NCBI RefSeq assembly: GCF_964355755.1
Contig: NC_092672.1
Location: forward strand, 33,352,501 to 33,416,500
DNA: 64,000 nt
Source of the DNA: Antedon mediterranea
Lineage: Eukaryota > Echinodermata > Crinoidea > Comatulida > Antedonidae
Direction of reading: 5' to 3'
Shown: positions 1 through 11,100 of the stretch, piece after piece
Layout: every line of letters starts with the position of its first letter
Position numbering within the stretch: position 1 is the stretch's first letter
Made by a program: the position numbers and the translations under genes
Notes under the pieces: generated by a model
What the model was told of the DNA's origin: nothing
What the model saw: only the letters and a program-made list of their open reading frames with translations
Database searches by the model: none

Positions 1-2300
1 GGTTCAGGCGTTGTTGGCTCCGGTGTTGGTGTATTTGAAGTATCATTGGTCTGTGACGTAGTGTTTGATATTCCTGTTGTAAGCGGTTCAGGCGTTGTTG
101 GCTCCGGTGTTGGTGTATTTGAAGTATCATTGGTCTGTGACGTAGTGTTTGATAATACTGTTGTAAGCGGTTCAGGCGTTGTTGGCTCCGGTGTTGGTGT
201 ATTTGAAGTATCACTGTTTTGTGACGTAGTGTTTGATAATACTGTTGTAAGCGGTTCAGGCGTTGTTGGCTCCGGTGTTGGTGTATTTGAAGTATCATTG
301 GTCTGTGACGTAGTGTTTGATATTCCTGTTGTAAGCGGTTCAGGCGTTGTTGGCTCCGGTGTTGGTGTATTTGAAGTATCATTGTTTTGTGACGTAGTGT
401 TTGGTATTCCTGTTGTAAGCGGTTCAAAGGTTGTCGGCTCCGGTGTTGTTGTATTTGAAGTATCATTGTTTTGTGACGTAGTGTTTGATATTCCTGTTGT
501 AAACGGTTCAGACGTTGTTGGCTCCGGTGTTGGTGCATTTGAAGTACCATTAGTTTGTGACGTAGTGTTTGATATTTCTGTTGTAAGCGGTTCAGGCGTT
601 GTTGGCTCCGGAGTTGGTGCATTTGAAGTACGATTGGTTTGTGACGTAGTATTTGATATTCCTGTTCTAAATGGTTCTGAAGTTGTTGGCTCCGATGTTG
701 GTGTATTTGAAGTAACATTGTTTTGTGACGTGGTGTATGATATTTTTGTTGTAAGCGGTTCAAAAGTTGTCGGCTCTGGTGTTGTTGTATTTGAAGTACC
801 ATTGGTTTGTGACGTGGTGTATGATATTTCTGTTGTAAGCGGTTCGAAAGTTGTCGGCTCCGGTGTTGATGCATTTGAAATACCATTGTTTTGTGACGTG
901 GTGTATGCTATTTCTGTTGTAAATGGTATAGACGTTGTTAGTTCTGGTGTTTGTGTATTTGAAGTATCACTGTTTTGTGACGTAGTGTTTGATATTCCTG
1001 TTGTAAGCGGTTCAAAGGTTGTCGGCTCCGGTGTTGTTGTATTTGAAGTATCATTGGTCTGTGACGTAGTGTTTGATATTTCTGTTGTAAACGGTTCAGA
1101 CGTTGTTGGCTCCGGTGTTGTTGTATTTGAAGTATCATTGGTCTGTGACGTAGTGTTTGGTATTCCTGTTGTAAGCGGTTCAAAAGTTGTCGGCTCTGGT
1201 GTTGTTGCATTTGAAGTATCATTGTTTTGTGACGTAGTGTTTGATATTTCTGTTGTAAGCGGTTCAGGCATTGTTGGCTCCAGTGTTGTTGTATTTGAAG
1301 TATCACTGGTCTGTGACGTAGTGTTTGGTATTCCTGTTGTAAGCGGTTCAAAAGTTGTCGGCTCTGGTGTTGTTGCATTTGAAGTATCATTGTTTTGTGA
1401 CGTAGTGTTTGATATTTCTGTTGTAAGCGGTTCAAAAGTTGTCGGCTCTGGTGTTGTTGCATTTGAAGTATCATTGTTTTGTGACGTAGTGTTTGATATT
1501 CCTGTTGTAAGCGGTTCAAAAGTTGTCGGCTCTGGTGTTGTTGCATTTGAAGTATCATTGTTTTGTGACTTAGTGTTTGATAATACTGTTGTAAGCGGTT
1601 CAAAGGTTGTCGGCTCCGGTGTTTTTGTATTTGAAGTACCATTAGTTTGTGACGTAGTGTTTGATATTCCTGTTGTAAGCGGTTCAGGCGTTGTTGGCTC
1701 TGGTGTTGTTGTATTTGAAGTACCATTGGTTTGTGACGTAGTGTTTGATATTTCTGTTGTAAACGGTTCAGACGTTGTTGGCTCTGGTGTTGTTGTATTT
1801 GAAGTACCATTGGTTTGTGACGTAGTGTTTGATATTTCTGTTGTAAACGGTTCAGACGTTGTTGGCTCCGGTGTTGTTGTATTTGAAGTACCATTAGTTT
1901 GTGACGTAGTGTTTGATATTCCTGTTGTAAGCGGTTCAGGCGTTGTTGGCTCTGGTGTTGTTGTATTTGAAGTACCATTAGTTTGTGACGTAGTGTTTGA
2001 TATTCCTGTTGTAAGCGGTTCAGGCGTTGTTGGCTCCGGTGTTGGTGCATTTGAAGTACCATTGGTTTGTGACGTGGTATATGATATTTCTGTTGTAAGC
2101 GGTTCAAAAGTTGTCGGCTCTCGTGTTGTTGTATTTGAAGTATCATTGTTTTGTGACGTAGTGTTTGATATTCCTGTTGTAAGCGGTTCAGGCGTTGTTG
2201 GCTCCGGTGTTGGTGTATTTGAAGTACTATTGGTTTGTGACGTAGTGATCGAAACTCTTGTGGTCAATCGTTCAAGCATTGTTGGTTCCGGTGTTGGTGT
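1..2300 (-). repeat. 84-bp coding VNTR, mucin stalk of gene E (about 27 copies)
   Basis: The unit is 84 bp and encodes 28 residues of the type TTGISNTTSQTNDTSN followed by TPTPEPTTPEPL. Each unit carries N-T-T and N-D-T sequons plus many Thr/Pro O-glycosylation candidates. Units differ by single substitutions, and several adjacent units are almost identical. Units near 2300-2464 are more divergent and mark the N-terminal end of the stalk. The plus strand is also open through the array, but only as a mirror of the repeat. Confidence 0.9.
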
Positions 2301-3398
2301 ATTTGTAGTACCATTGTCTTGTAACATAGTGGTTAATGAATCTGTTGTCCACGGTTCAAAAGTTGTTGACTCTGTTATCGTTATAATTGAAGTACCACTG
2401 CTCTGTGACGTAGGATTCGAATCTGTTGTAATTGGTTCATACGTTGTTGCTTTTATGGTTGAATCTGTTGATTTAAGAGCCATTTTTTATTTAAAAGAAG
2501 TAATTATAATAAATACATTGTCTGTCGTATTAACTATTACCAACAATAGTCATGAACATTATTGCTTTTGTGATTAAATTTAACTGATATTTTTTAAATA
2601 TGAAAATATTTAATTTATGGTAAATCGTCTTAATCCTTATAAAAGAAAATATAATAATGAAACAATATTCATTAAGTTATGAAATATCAAATGTAAGCCT
2701 ACTGTTGATTCTCATTACAAATTTATTGTCAAAAGATCAAAAGAAAGACCGATCACAACATGGATCGCAAACATTCATAGAGGAACTCGCCGACTTATAT
2801 AACAACGTACAGAATGGCGAGTGTGAGACGCACAATGTCTAAATACTCGCGTTTAAGGAGAAAATACTGTATAAAATACAGCATAGTGTCTTCTACTGCA
2901 GTTACTGTTGGTTAACTAAATGTTTGCTTACTATTTAACACGTAAATTAAATCATTAGCAGGGTTAATTTCATTGTAATTTTTCTTAAACATCTTTTCAA
3001 AATCAAATTACAATAACTGAAATATACTTCTATTAATTCGTCAAAAATTCGAAACATCGTCTGGTCTGAACCATCAACATACTCATAAAAGAATAATTTC
3101 TTTGTAAACAAAATTGATAGTTTTGATTTTGGAGTTTGAGTTTGGAAAAGAATAAAATATTAATGTTGTTTTCCTGGAATATATTTCCCAATTCAGTGTT
3201 ATTTATTCAACGTTTTTGTTTTTTATATGTATCATATACATTTAATTTAACAATATTTAAAATAAGAAACATTGTTTGTCTCTGAGAGCTTTTAGTTAAA
3301 CCCGGGTTGTTCTACCAAATCATATTACATTAATCTTACTTACCAGACAAAACTGATACAACAATGACAAGTACTGCTTCAAAATGTGATATAGCCAT
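1..3398 (-). CDS. Gene E: 5' part of mucin-stalked receptor (signal and mucin exons), runs off the left edge
   Basis: Two exons on the minus strand are visible. Exon 1 (3398-3344) starts MAISHFEAVLVIVVSVLS, an 18-residue hydrophobic signal peptide, and ends in phase 1 at a GTAAGT donor. Exon 2 begins at 2464 after a ..TCAACAG acceptor, also phase 1, and stays open to base 1. It encodes a Thr/Ser/Pro-rich stalk of 28-residue repeats. The signal-plus-giant-mucin layout, exon phases and orientation match genes A, B and C, so I infer the same adhesion-GPCR family; no HYR, GAIN or 7TM part is visible here. The rest of the gene lies left of the window. Intron 1 (2465-3343) holds no recognisable feature. 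An in-frame ATG at 2484 would give a signal-less start and is less likely. Confidence 0.7.
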
Positions 3399-4045
3399 TG
3401 TCGCCGGATTCGCGTTATATCGCGTAACTCTCCTGCCAGTAGGATGTGTATCTGCTAAATGCGACTGATAATGAATTTCTTTTGTAACACAATAATTACC
3501 ACACTGATAAGTCATGCCGGATCTGGAGTACTATTGGTTACTTGCTTAAACAAATCGCCAATAAACACCTTTGATTGGTTAATGATTACTGCCTAAATAA
3601 GTATTTACACTGAGTAATCTATGTTTACTCCACTTGAGGAACAAGATTGGAATAATTGTTCATTATATTTGTTTTTACAGAAGTTATGCAGGTTACTCTT
3701 TATAATGATACATTTATTACTCAATCACACAAACCATAATGAACATGTTTTCATCAATGAACTCTAATAATTATGAAATCATCATAAATCCGGCTTGCTT
3801 GTTATTGAGTCACAAGGCATTTATTGGTTTTGTAAATGGTTTTTATGTCCGTTTATGACCCTTGTGTGTAATCTAAGTCCCGTGCGAAGCAAAACATTGA
3901 AACTCCAAAAGAAGCCCATCTCTGCAAAGGTAATCACGAAAAGAAGCCCATCTCGAATCATCTTCTTTACAAGCACGAGGTTTGACGATAATTGAAATAC
4001 ACAATAACATATTAAACTTGCATGTTTTATAGTTGTCTAGTGCAC

Positions 4046-4195
4046 TGTCTACACTATCAAACTAGTTTGACAAAAAAGTGTGATGTGCCCAAATATGGTA
4101 ATGATGTAACCAAATATGGTAGTGATATGACATCATCATGTCCATATATGGGAAGATCTTTATTTTTGTTGTCATAAAGTTTGATAGTGTAGACA
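4046..4195. mobile_element. MITE-like element with TGTCTACACTATCAAAC inverted ends
   Basis: The sequence starts TGTCTACACTATCAAAC and ends with its reverse complement, with only about 115 bp between. The interior has short repeats of CCAAATATGG type. A full second copy lies at 47509-47663 and a right half at about 40925-41000. There is no coding capacity, so I infer a non-autonomous DNA transposon. I cannot assign a superfamily. Confidence 0.7.
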
Positions 4196-4734
4196 GATCT
4201 TAAGTAGTGGTTATTAAATTCTTGAAAATGATTAAAATACAGATTAGATAAATATCTAAGTTGAATTCTTAAAATCTGTCTCTTTTTTGGAGTTACAGTT
4301 AGTAAAACTATTGACGCGGTGTAGTCGATCGCTTAGCGAAAACGTAACATTTACAAGCGATTGTATTTGATAGGGAAACCATAGCAGGCGGAAACGCTCT
4401 TTATCGTAATTCCCATCAAGCAGCTTTGTGTGCGTGTGACTTATCGTAGTTTTTCTATAATAATTCAGTGAATTCAGTTTTAAAAACCAGATAACATTGT
4501 TGTTAACATAATAATCAGAGGAGACTTCTATATAATCTCTTGTCGGTTTTCCTCCAATAGAGTAAATAAGTTTATTCCGACAAAATAATGTTATCAACAA
4601 AATATGTATTTACATTGAATGTATACTGTTTATTTAGTTCAAGTTCTGAATAATAACATTGCAACACTGACACTATCATCCAGTACCAATAATCTGCACT
4701 ACGGAAAAAAAAATTGCGCAATATTGTAATTATC

Positions 4735-4815
4735 CTTTATTGTTGATATATTAGTTCTGAACAGAACTGTTGAGTTTCTCGACGTTTCGATCAATATGCT
4801 TGATCGTCCTCAGGA
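4735..4815 (-). other. Penelope-type terminal relic with hammerhead-like motif
   Basis: On the minus strand this reads CTGAGGA, then a short hairpin (GATCAA/TTGATC), then GAAACGTC. Penelope-like elements carry this CTGANGA..GAAAC arrangement in their terminal repeats, where it forms a hammerhead ribozyme. The Penelope element at 14610-17118 has a related motif in both ends. One extra base lies between the core and the stem, so activity is doubtful. No Penelope coding remnant lies beside it. Confidence 0.35.
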
Positions 4816-5070
4816 GTGAGAATGTAGAAAGTCCAGGAAACTTGGAATATAAGTGGAAAAGGGTGGGATTGGTGTGAAAGCCAGAAATAATGGCAAGTTC
4901 ACACAGTGGGAGGGATTGAAACTAGCTATAGAAGAGCATTGTTTCTCATTATCCTTTAATGACCCGATCAATAATATAAATGGTAATTGGGCAGGCACCC
5001 CTCTCCCCCTTCCCTTTGCTGGGGAAGACTAATTCCAATTGTAAGATTGAAAATTGATAAAAGTTGCATA

Positions 5071-5076
5071 TTTATT
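5071..5076 (-). terminator. Probable polyadenylation signal of gene A (AATAAA)
   Basis: AATAAA on the minus strand, about 110 bp after the gene A stop codon. The flanking 3' sequence resembles the region after pseudogene B (17800-17940), where AATAAA recurs at 17874-17879, so the 3' UTR was part of the duplicated unit. Confidence 0.4.
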
Positions 5077-5184
5077 AGGAGCAAGCTATAAGTTGGTTTT
5101 CATTCTCATACAAATAGTATTCATATACACAAACTGATTGTTTAATGTTACAAAATGCTGATCCATTCCACAAAGTGCAGCAGT

Positions 5185-8100
5185 TTAAACGGATGTGGGC
5201 GTGCTTGTATGGAACCGCTCGACCAAATAGCTATCGTATTGGTCATTATCTTCTTCACTACTTTCAAATGCTGGATTTTCTACCTCAGCTGTAAAGGTAC
5301 CAGTAAAGTGATTTCTCTGAGATGTCATAGTTGGTACTGTTGAATTAGATAATTGTACACTGTTGTTAGGCCTACTGTTGGTAGCCGTTCTATGTAAATA
5401 ATTAACATTGGATAATTGTTGCGGTAAGTACCTATTCGTGTAACGTTTCTTTACATCTTTAAATTCTTGTTGTCTGAACGTAAACAAAACAAATATTGAA
5501 ACTCCCTGGAAAGAATTAAACACACAGAACAAAATTAGAAATACATGGTCAGCTTTGCTATCAAAAGACAGAAATCCAAAAACCCATGTAAAGCCTAAGA
5601 GGAACGATATAGCGATAGAGTTGAAGACTCTTTTTTTAATTTCATCTAGAGTTACATCTTTTGTCGGCAATGTGTTAGATCGCGAGCAGTATAAACTTTT
5701 AAGAACCAATACGAATATAATAGAGTTAAAACAGATGGCAATTGCGATTGGAATAAGAACAGCGTAGATGAAGACGTCGAATTCCTTTGTGTTGAGATAA
5801 CAGCTGTAAGACAATATAAATTAGTTTTTAGTATTTCAGTATTTCAGTATTTATTGGTACTCACTTTAGAATCAGTGGCACACACCTTTCGGTGGTGCGT
5901 CCATACAAATATAAACAACAACATATAAAAGGTAAATGATGATAACACTTACATAATTAACTTACATTGAAACCCCACCCCCCCCCCCAAAAAAAAACAA
6001 AAAAAAAACATAACAAAACAAAAAACAAATGTACAGTAGTAATGTCATAATAATAGTAAAGTACAGTAGTCAAGTTTCCAGTTTAATATGGTCCTGTCCA
6101 ATAGAAAATGTCCAAAATAGTCAAGGACCAATAGACAATGCCCTATAGATATTAACGGTCATTAAAAATCAATAGTTTATTATTATTATTATTAATTTGT
6201 ACTATATAGGTTTATTTTCAATGAAGCATAACGAATATTGGTCATTCAGGCATTCTGGCTGATTAAGTCTCGCGCGTCCTATTTGTATGCAAATGATCAA
6301 GACAAGCACGAACTGCACATGCTCAGAAAATTGTCATGTGTGATATTTTGCAGACGTTGCATACTGTAAACTTGTTTTAAATTTAAAATATATTAATTTA
6401 TTTTATAATAGTATGGATACTTGGAATTCATAATAGTATTTAATTTCATCATTGTTAGTTTTAGTAGGTTGTTAAAACACACATAAATGTTATCGGATAG
6501 AATGCATTAAAAGACACTTACTAGTCATTGTTTTCATAGAAAGACACATCTATTGTTAGTAGAACTACCGGGGGTATGCACGGAATACCTAGAAAAAGTA
6601 GATACATATTTTTAGAGTTTATCCCTGTAAATGTATGGCTTTTTGATAACAATGGTAGATAAAACGAATTATATAACACGGTACGCCAATGTAAACCGTG
6701 TCATATTAATGTGTGAGTGCATTCAGTACATAATCAATCATGCATATCAAGGTGTATTCTTTCGTGACGTCATTGAGGATATTTTGTGTATTCATTAAAA
6801 CATAAAATATTAGATTAGGATTGATTTATCATAAAAAGTCGGTAACATTACAAAACATCACTGCCAACATCTATAAACAAATATCGTACTTACCCCAAGC
6901 GAAAATCATTGAAAACCACAAAAACTTGGCGGTCTTAACGTTGAAAACTTTAACAAATAACAAATACATATTGACTGCTTCCATGGATGTCCATGCGACA
7001 GACGTCAACAGAAAGTAATGTAACAATACAGCTATTGTTGTACAAGCTACAGTTTCTGGAGTTGCAGTATCAATGCCACATATGAATGTGATATACAGAC
7101 AAGTTAGTGAGATGGAAAGGTTTAACAGTATTTTCTGAGGTTGACGTTTGCGAAGAGTTCTGTTGAAAAAGTTATGTATTTGGTGTTATTGGACACGTAG
7201 TGTATAAACTATAGTGTTAGGTCATTCGTATAGTCACCCAGACATGTTTAAACTACGTGAATTGGGTGCGCTCATCAGCATTCATGATTCAATTGCCTAA
7301 TTTTTCCTGGATGAATAGCACACTATAACTTTGTCCAGGCAATTTAGTAAACGTTTTACTTCAGTAATTAATTATGCCTGAGCAAATTAGCTTTAAAAAG
7401 GACTGTAGCTTACTTTATTGATAGACTGACAACGATTGTCATTAGTAGGCACAATATTGACATCACACATCCTACATACGTCACTATGTTCAAAAACACT
7501 TCAAACGTGTACGCCAATTTATTATCAAACTGAAAACATTTTAAAGAAATGAAATTACTCGAACGTTTTTTAATTGTTGATACCGATTTTTAATTTAACT
7601 TAAATGAAAAAAGAAACGTGAAACTTACAAATAAAATTGCAAAATTTGTAAGATGTGTACAGTTACATATAATACTGCCATCGTTGTCGTCCATACCAAT
7701 AAGCGTGCATCCCTCTTCTGACCAATCACCAAAGTCGTTAAGAGTTGTATTCCAAAACACACAGGTAGCATTTTGATTTGCATAAGCCTGCTCAAAATAA
7801 AACATATGCAAATACTTGGTGGTGGTTAGCTTGATTCCCAATTAGACGCAACCCAATAGCGTAAGCGCGTATGAGTAATTTGACAAACTTATGGATCATC
7901 CAAACTGACCCTTGTGATTGGTCAAGCTAACCAAGCTTGAGAGAATGTGTGCGGGTTAACCTAAAACGCATCTCAAAAATAAAAAAACATAAACACTGTA
8001 CCTTAGGAATATTGAAGACAATTTTAACAGGTTCTTCAAACACGGGTGGAAGGCTGTCGTCATACACAGTTGCTGATAGAATAACATCGGATAGGTTGAG

Positions 8101-11100
8101 ATTTCCAGAACTAGATGACTGGAACAATTTTGAATTGTAATATGATGTAAAACTCACGTTTGACAACAGTGTATCTGTTTAAAATAATAAATGTGTATCA
8201 TGGTACAACAACATATACTGTACTGTAGTAATTTTTGCATACAGTAGCATTAACACTAGTACTTTCGCGTAATTGAAACTGTATTTAATGAGTGTGTATA
8301 ATTATGTAGAGGTAGGCCTACTATACAATTGTCTAAATTCAACCAGATCACGTGGTATTTTGATAGACTGGTGATAGAAGCTACAACGTTAATTAACACA
8401 AACTTCAGTTTTTCTTTGATCTTCTTCCCCATGAATAAAATATCATGTCTAAGCTTATCAAAGTAAAAACTCAGTAAGTAACTTAAAATTATCCTGTACG
8501 TACTGTGTGTTAGCAGATCACGTGGTAAAGTTATGGATTGGTAATCTCCACATCTTCCATCAACGCACACTTCAGTTTCTTTCTTATCTTGTTTCGCAGT
8601 GAATACCACATCATGTCTAAGATTATCAGAGTCAAAACTTAAAGTCTGCACAGACAGCGTTTCTTCATTTTGAGTGTAATTCTGACCATCAGTGGCTGCG
8701 GTACTAATTTGTTGCTCCAAAGACTCAAGGATGGCAGAGGTTGTCTCAAGAGGGAGATCAGTGTCTGATGAATCAGATGAGAGCACTGCATCTACAGTAT
8801 CGACTACAGCATCCGTGACCTGGAATCACAGCCATATCACAGTATGATGTGCCCAAAAGGCTTTTGATATACTTCTTAATCTAACTAATTTCAAATGGCA
8901 TATTTTCCATGCGGTTAATAGGACAATATCAAGCATGATGTGTTCTGAGGATCAATTTTATGTTTTTTAACTTACAATTTCGTTTGTTGATTCAATATCA
9001 GTTATTTTTCCCAAAGCTACGGATACTTCTTGTATATCAGCAGGCTGAAGGTCACCAGCGTCTGCTGTTTTCTCTACTATTTCCTCAAGCTCAACTGCAA
9101 CCTCTTCTACATTATCTTCACTGACACCACTCTATTGACAATAATAATCAAGTTCAAAAAACATTTATTTATTCAACAATGGCATTATACAGTATAATAT
9201 AATTATAGGTGTGTACATAAATGAAAACATACTAAAAAGCCATCATTTGGGGTCTTCTCTAGAAGAAAACAAGTTTCTTGTCTCGAGAAAGACCCCAGAA
9301 ACAATACACATACATTTAAACTAATACAATTTATTACATAAAATAATAAAAAAAAACAAAAACGATGAAATAAAAATAGATACTTTCAGTGTACTACAAT
9401 CATAATAATATTAAAATTAGTATAAAGAAATAAGATATTTTTAAACATTTTTACGAAAAGTATAAAGAGATTTAAAATGCTTTAGTTTATCATCAAGATC
9501 ATTCCAGATTCGCGGTCCTGAAACAGAAACAAAATATTCGTAAATTCTCAGTCTAAAAGGAGGTACATCAAGATGCTGAAATTTATTGTCGATACGTAAA
9601 TAGTACTTGTGTGATTTTGTATGATGACTTAATAGATTAGACATTGTCAAAGGAAGCAATTTGTGTTGTAAATAGATCATGTAGACTAAGAATATTGAGT
9701 TTTTTAAGTAAAGGTTGGGAAGGGGCGAGATAGTGAGAGAAAGTAATAATACGGGCAGCACGTTTAATTTGTTTATTAAGTTTTTCTAAATTTGATGGGT
9801 AGTCGGCTGCCCAAATAATGTTGCAATAAAGAAGATGAGGTTGTATAAGGGTGTTATATAACAAGAGTAAGATATGTTGTGGAAAAAAGTGTCTTAATTT
9901 ACAAAGGATGCCAATTACTTTAGATATCTTTTTAGATACATACGCTTGATGACTGGTCCATCTCAAGTATTCATGTAGATAAACTCCGAGGAATAGTACT
10001 TCGGGTTTACGTTCAATAATATTATTGTTAATGTAAATATTAAGATTAGAGAAATCAATTTGTCTTTGTTGAGTACGAAATAAAATGTAATTAGTTTTCT
10101 GTACATTAACAATAAGCTTATTTGAGATGAACCAGTCAGTCATTTTATTTAGTTCAGTGTTAACGGTGTTATATAAGACATTGATATCAGAATGAGAAAA
10201 CAAAATCGTAGTATCATCAGCAAAGGATATGACTTTCAGAGTGTCACTTGATCTAGAAAGATCATTTACATAAATTAAAAAATAGTACTGGTCCTAAAAC
10301 CGACCCTTGAGGCACTCCGCAATTTACAGCCTCCACTGATGATTTAAATGAGCCTAACGCAACATACTGTTTACGGTTTACTAAATAACTTTCAAACCAG
10401 TTTAATGCAATTCCTCTAATGCCATAATTAAATAATTTACCAAGAAGAATTTTATGATTAATGACATCAAAAGCTTTTGACAAGTCTATAAAAAAATAGT
10501 TGTTAAAAGAAACGCACGTTTTTGAGTTTCTAGATTATTGTTTACAAACGTAACTAAATATGAGGAGACGATAATCAAAAACTTACCTGTGTCAGGTTTT
10601 TTATTTGTGTAGATAGACCAGTTTCTATAATATCAACAATTTCAGAATATAAATAATTGCGATTGTTATAATAATATTTAGGAAATCAGCTGGTTCAACT
10701 TCAAGTGTTGGGCAACGAAAATAATAACACAAGTAGCTTAATTTTAAACTGTGCAGGGTTGTAGAATCGAAAGACTTACCTATAGTTATATAAAATGAAC
10801 AAGTATCCGTCTGTCTGACAACATCAGTTGTGGTGCATATAACTTTTGTGATCGATCCAGTTTGATAAGATTCTCCCGGTTTACTGGTACAATAAACCGA
10901 TGGTGGCGGTGTTTCATCATCGTTTGCTATTGGTATTATCCAATCAGGAGATGGGTCCGTCGATGATATGTCACTGGGGCATTCGATTGTTGGTGGGATG
11001 TTATCTATTTTTAATAAACATACTCAGTATTTATTCCAAGAATAACGTGAGCACACTCTCTCATCATAAATAAAAACGTTATTTTAAATTTTATTATTTC

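Larger units (their letters stand above)
3399..5070. other. Intergenic region between genes E and A
   Basis: No coding exon was found here. The region holds the 5' flank of gene E (from 3399), a MITE-like element (4046-4195), a Penelope-terminus-like stretch (about 4735-4815) and AT-rich filler. The small ORFs at 3795, 4256 and 4810 show no family resemblance or codon pattern. Confidence 0.5.

Noticed and set aside
938-2146. 402-codon minus-strand ORF (QQHQSQQRLNRL repeats)
   Set aside because: Wrong frame of the same array; no splice sites in phase and no family resemblance.
46-2577. 843-codon plus-strand ORF (VCDVVFDIPVVSGSG repeats)
   Set aside because: Antisense shadow of the gene E mucin array. 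A repeat unit divisible by three without stops keeps several frames open. The minus-strand Thr/Pro frame has splice borders and a family match.
2657-2842. 61-codon ORF in the gene E intron
   Set aside because: No family resemblance, splice support or repeat pattern.
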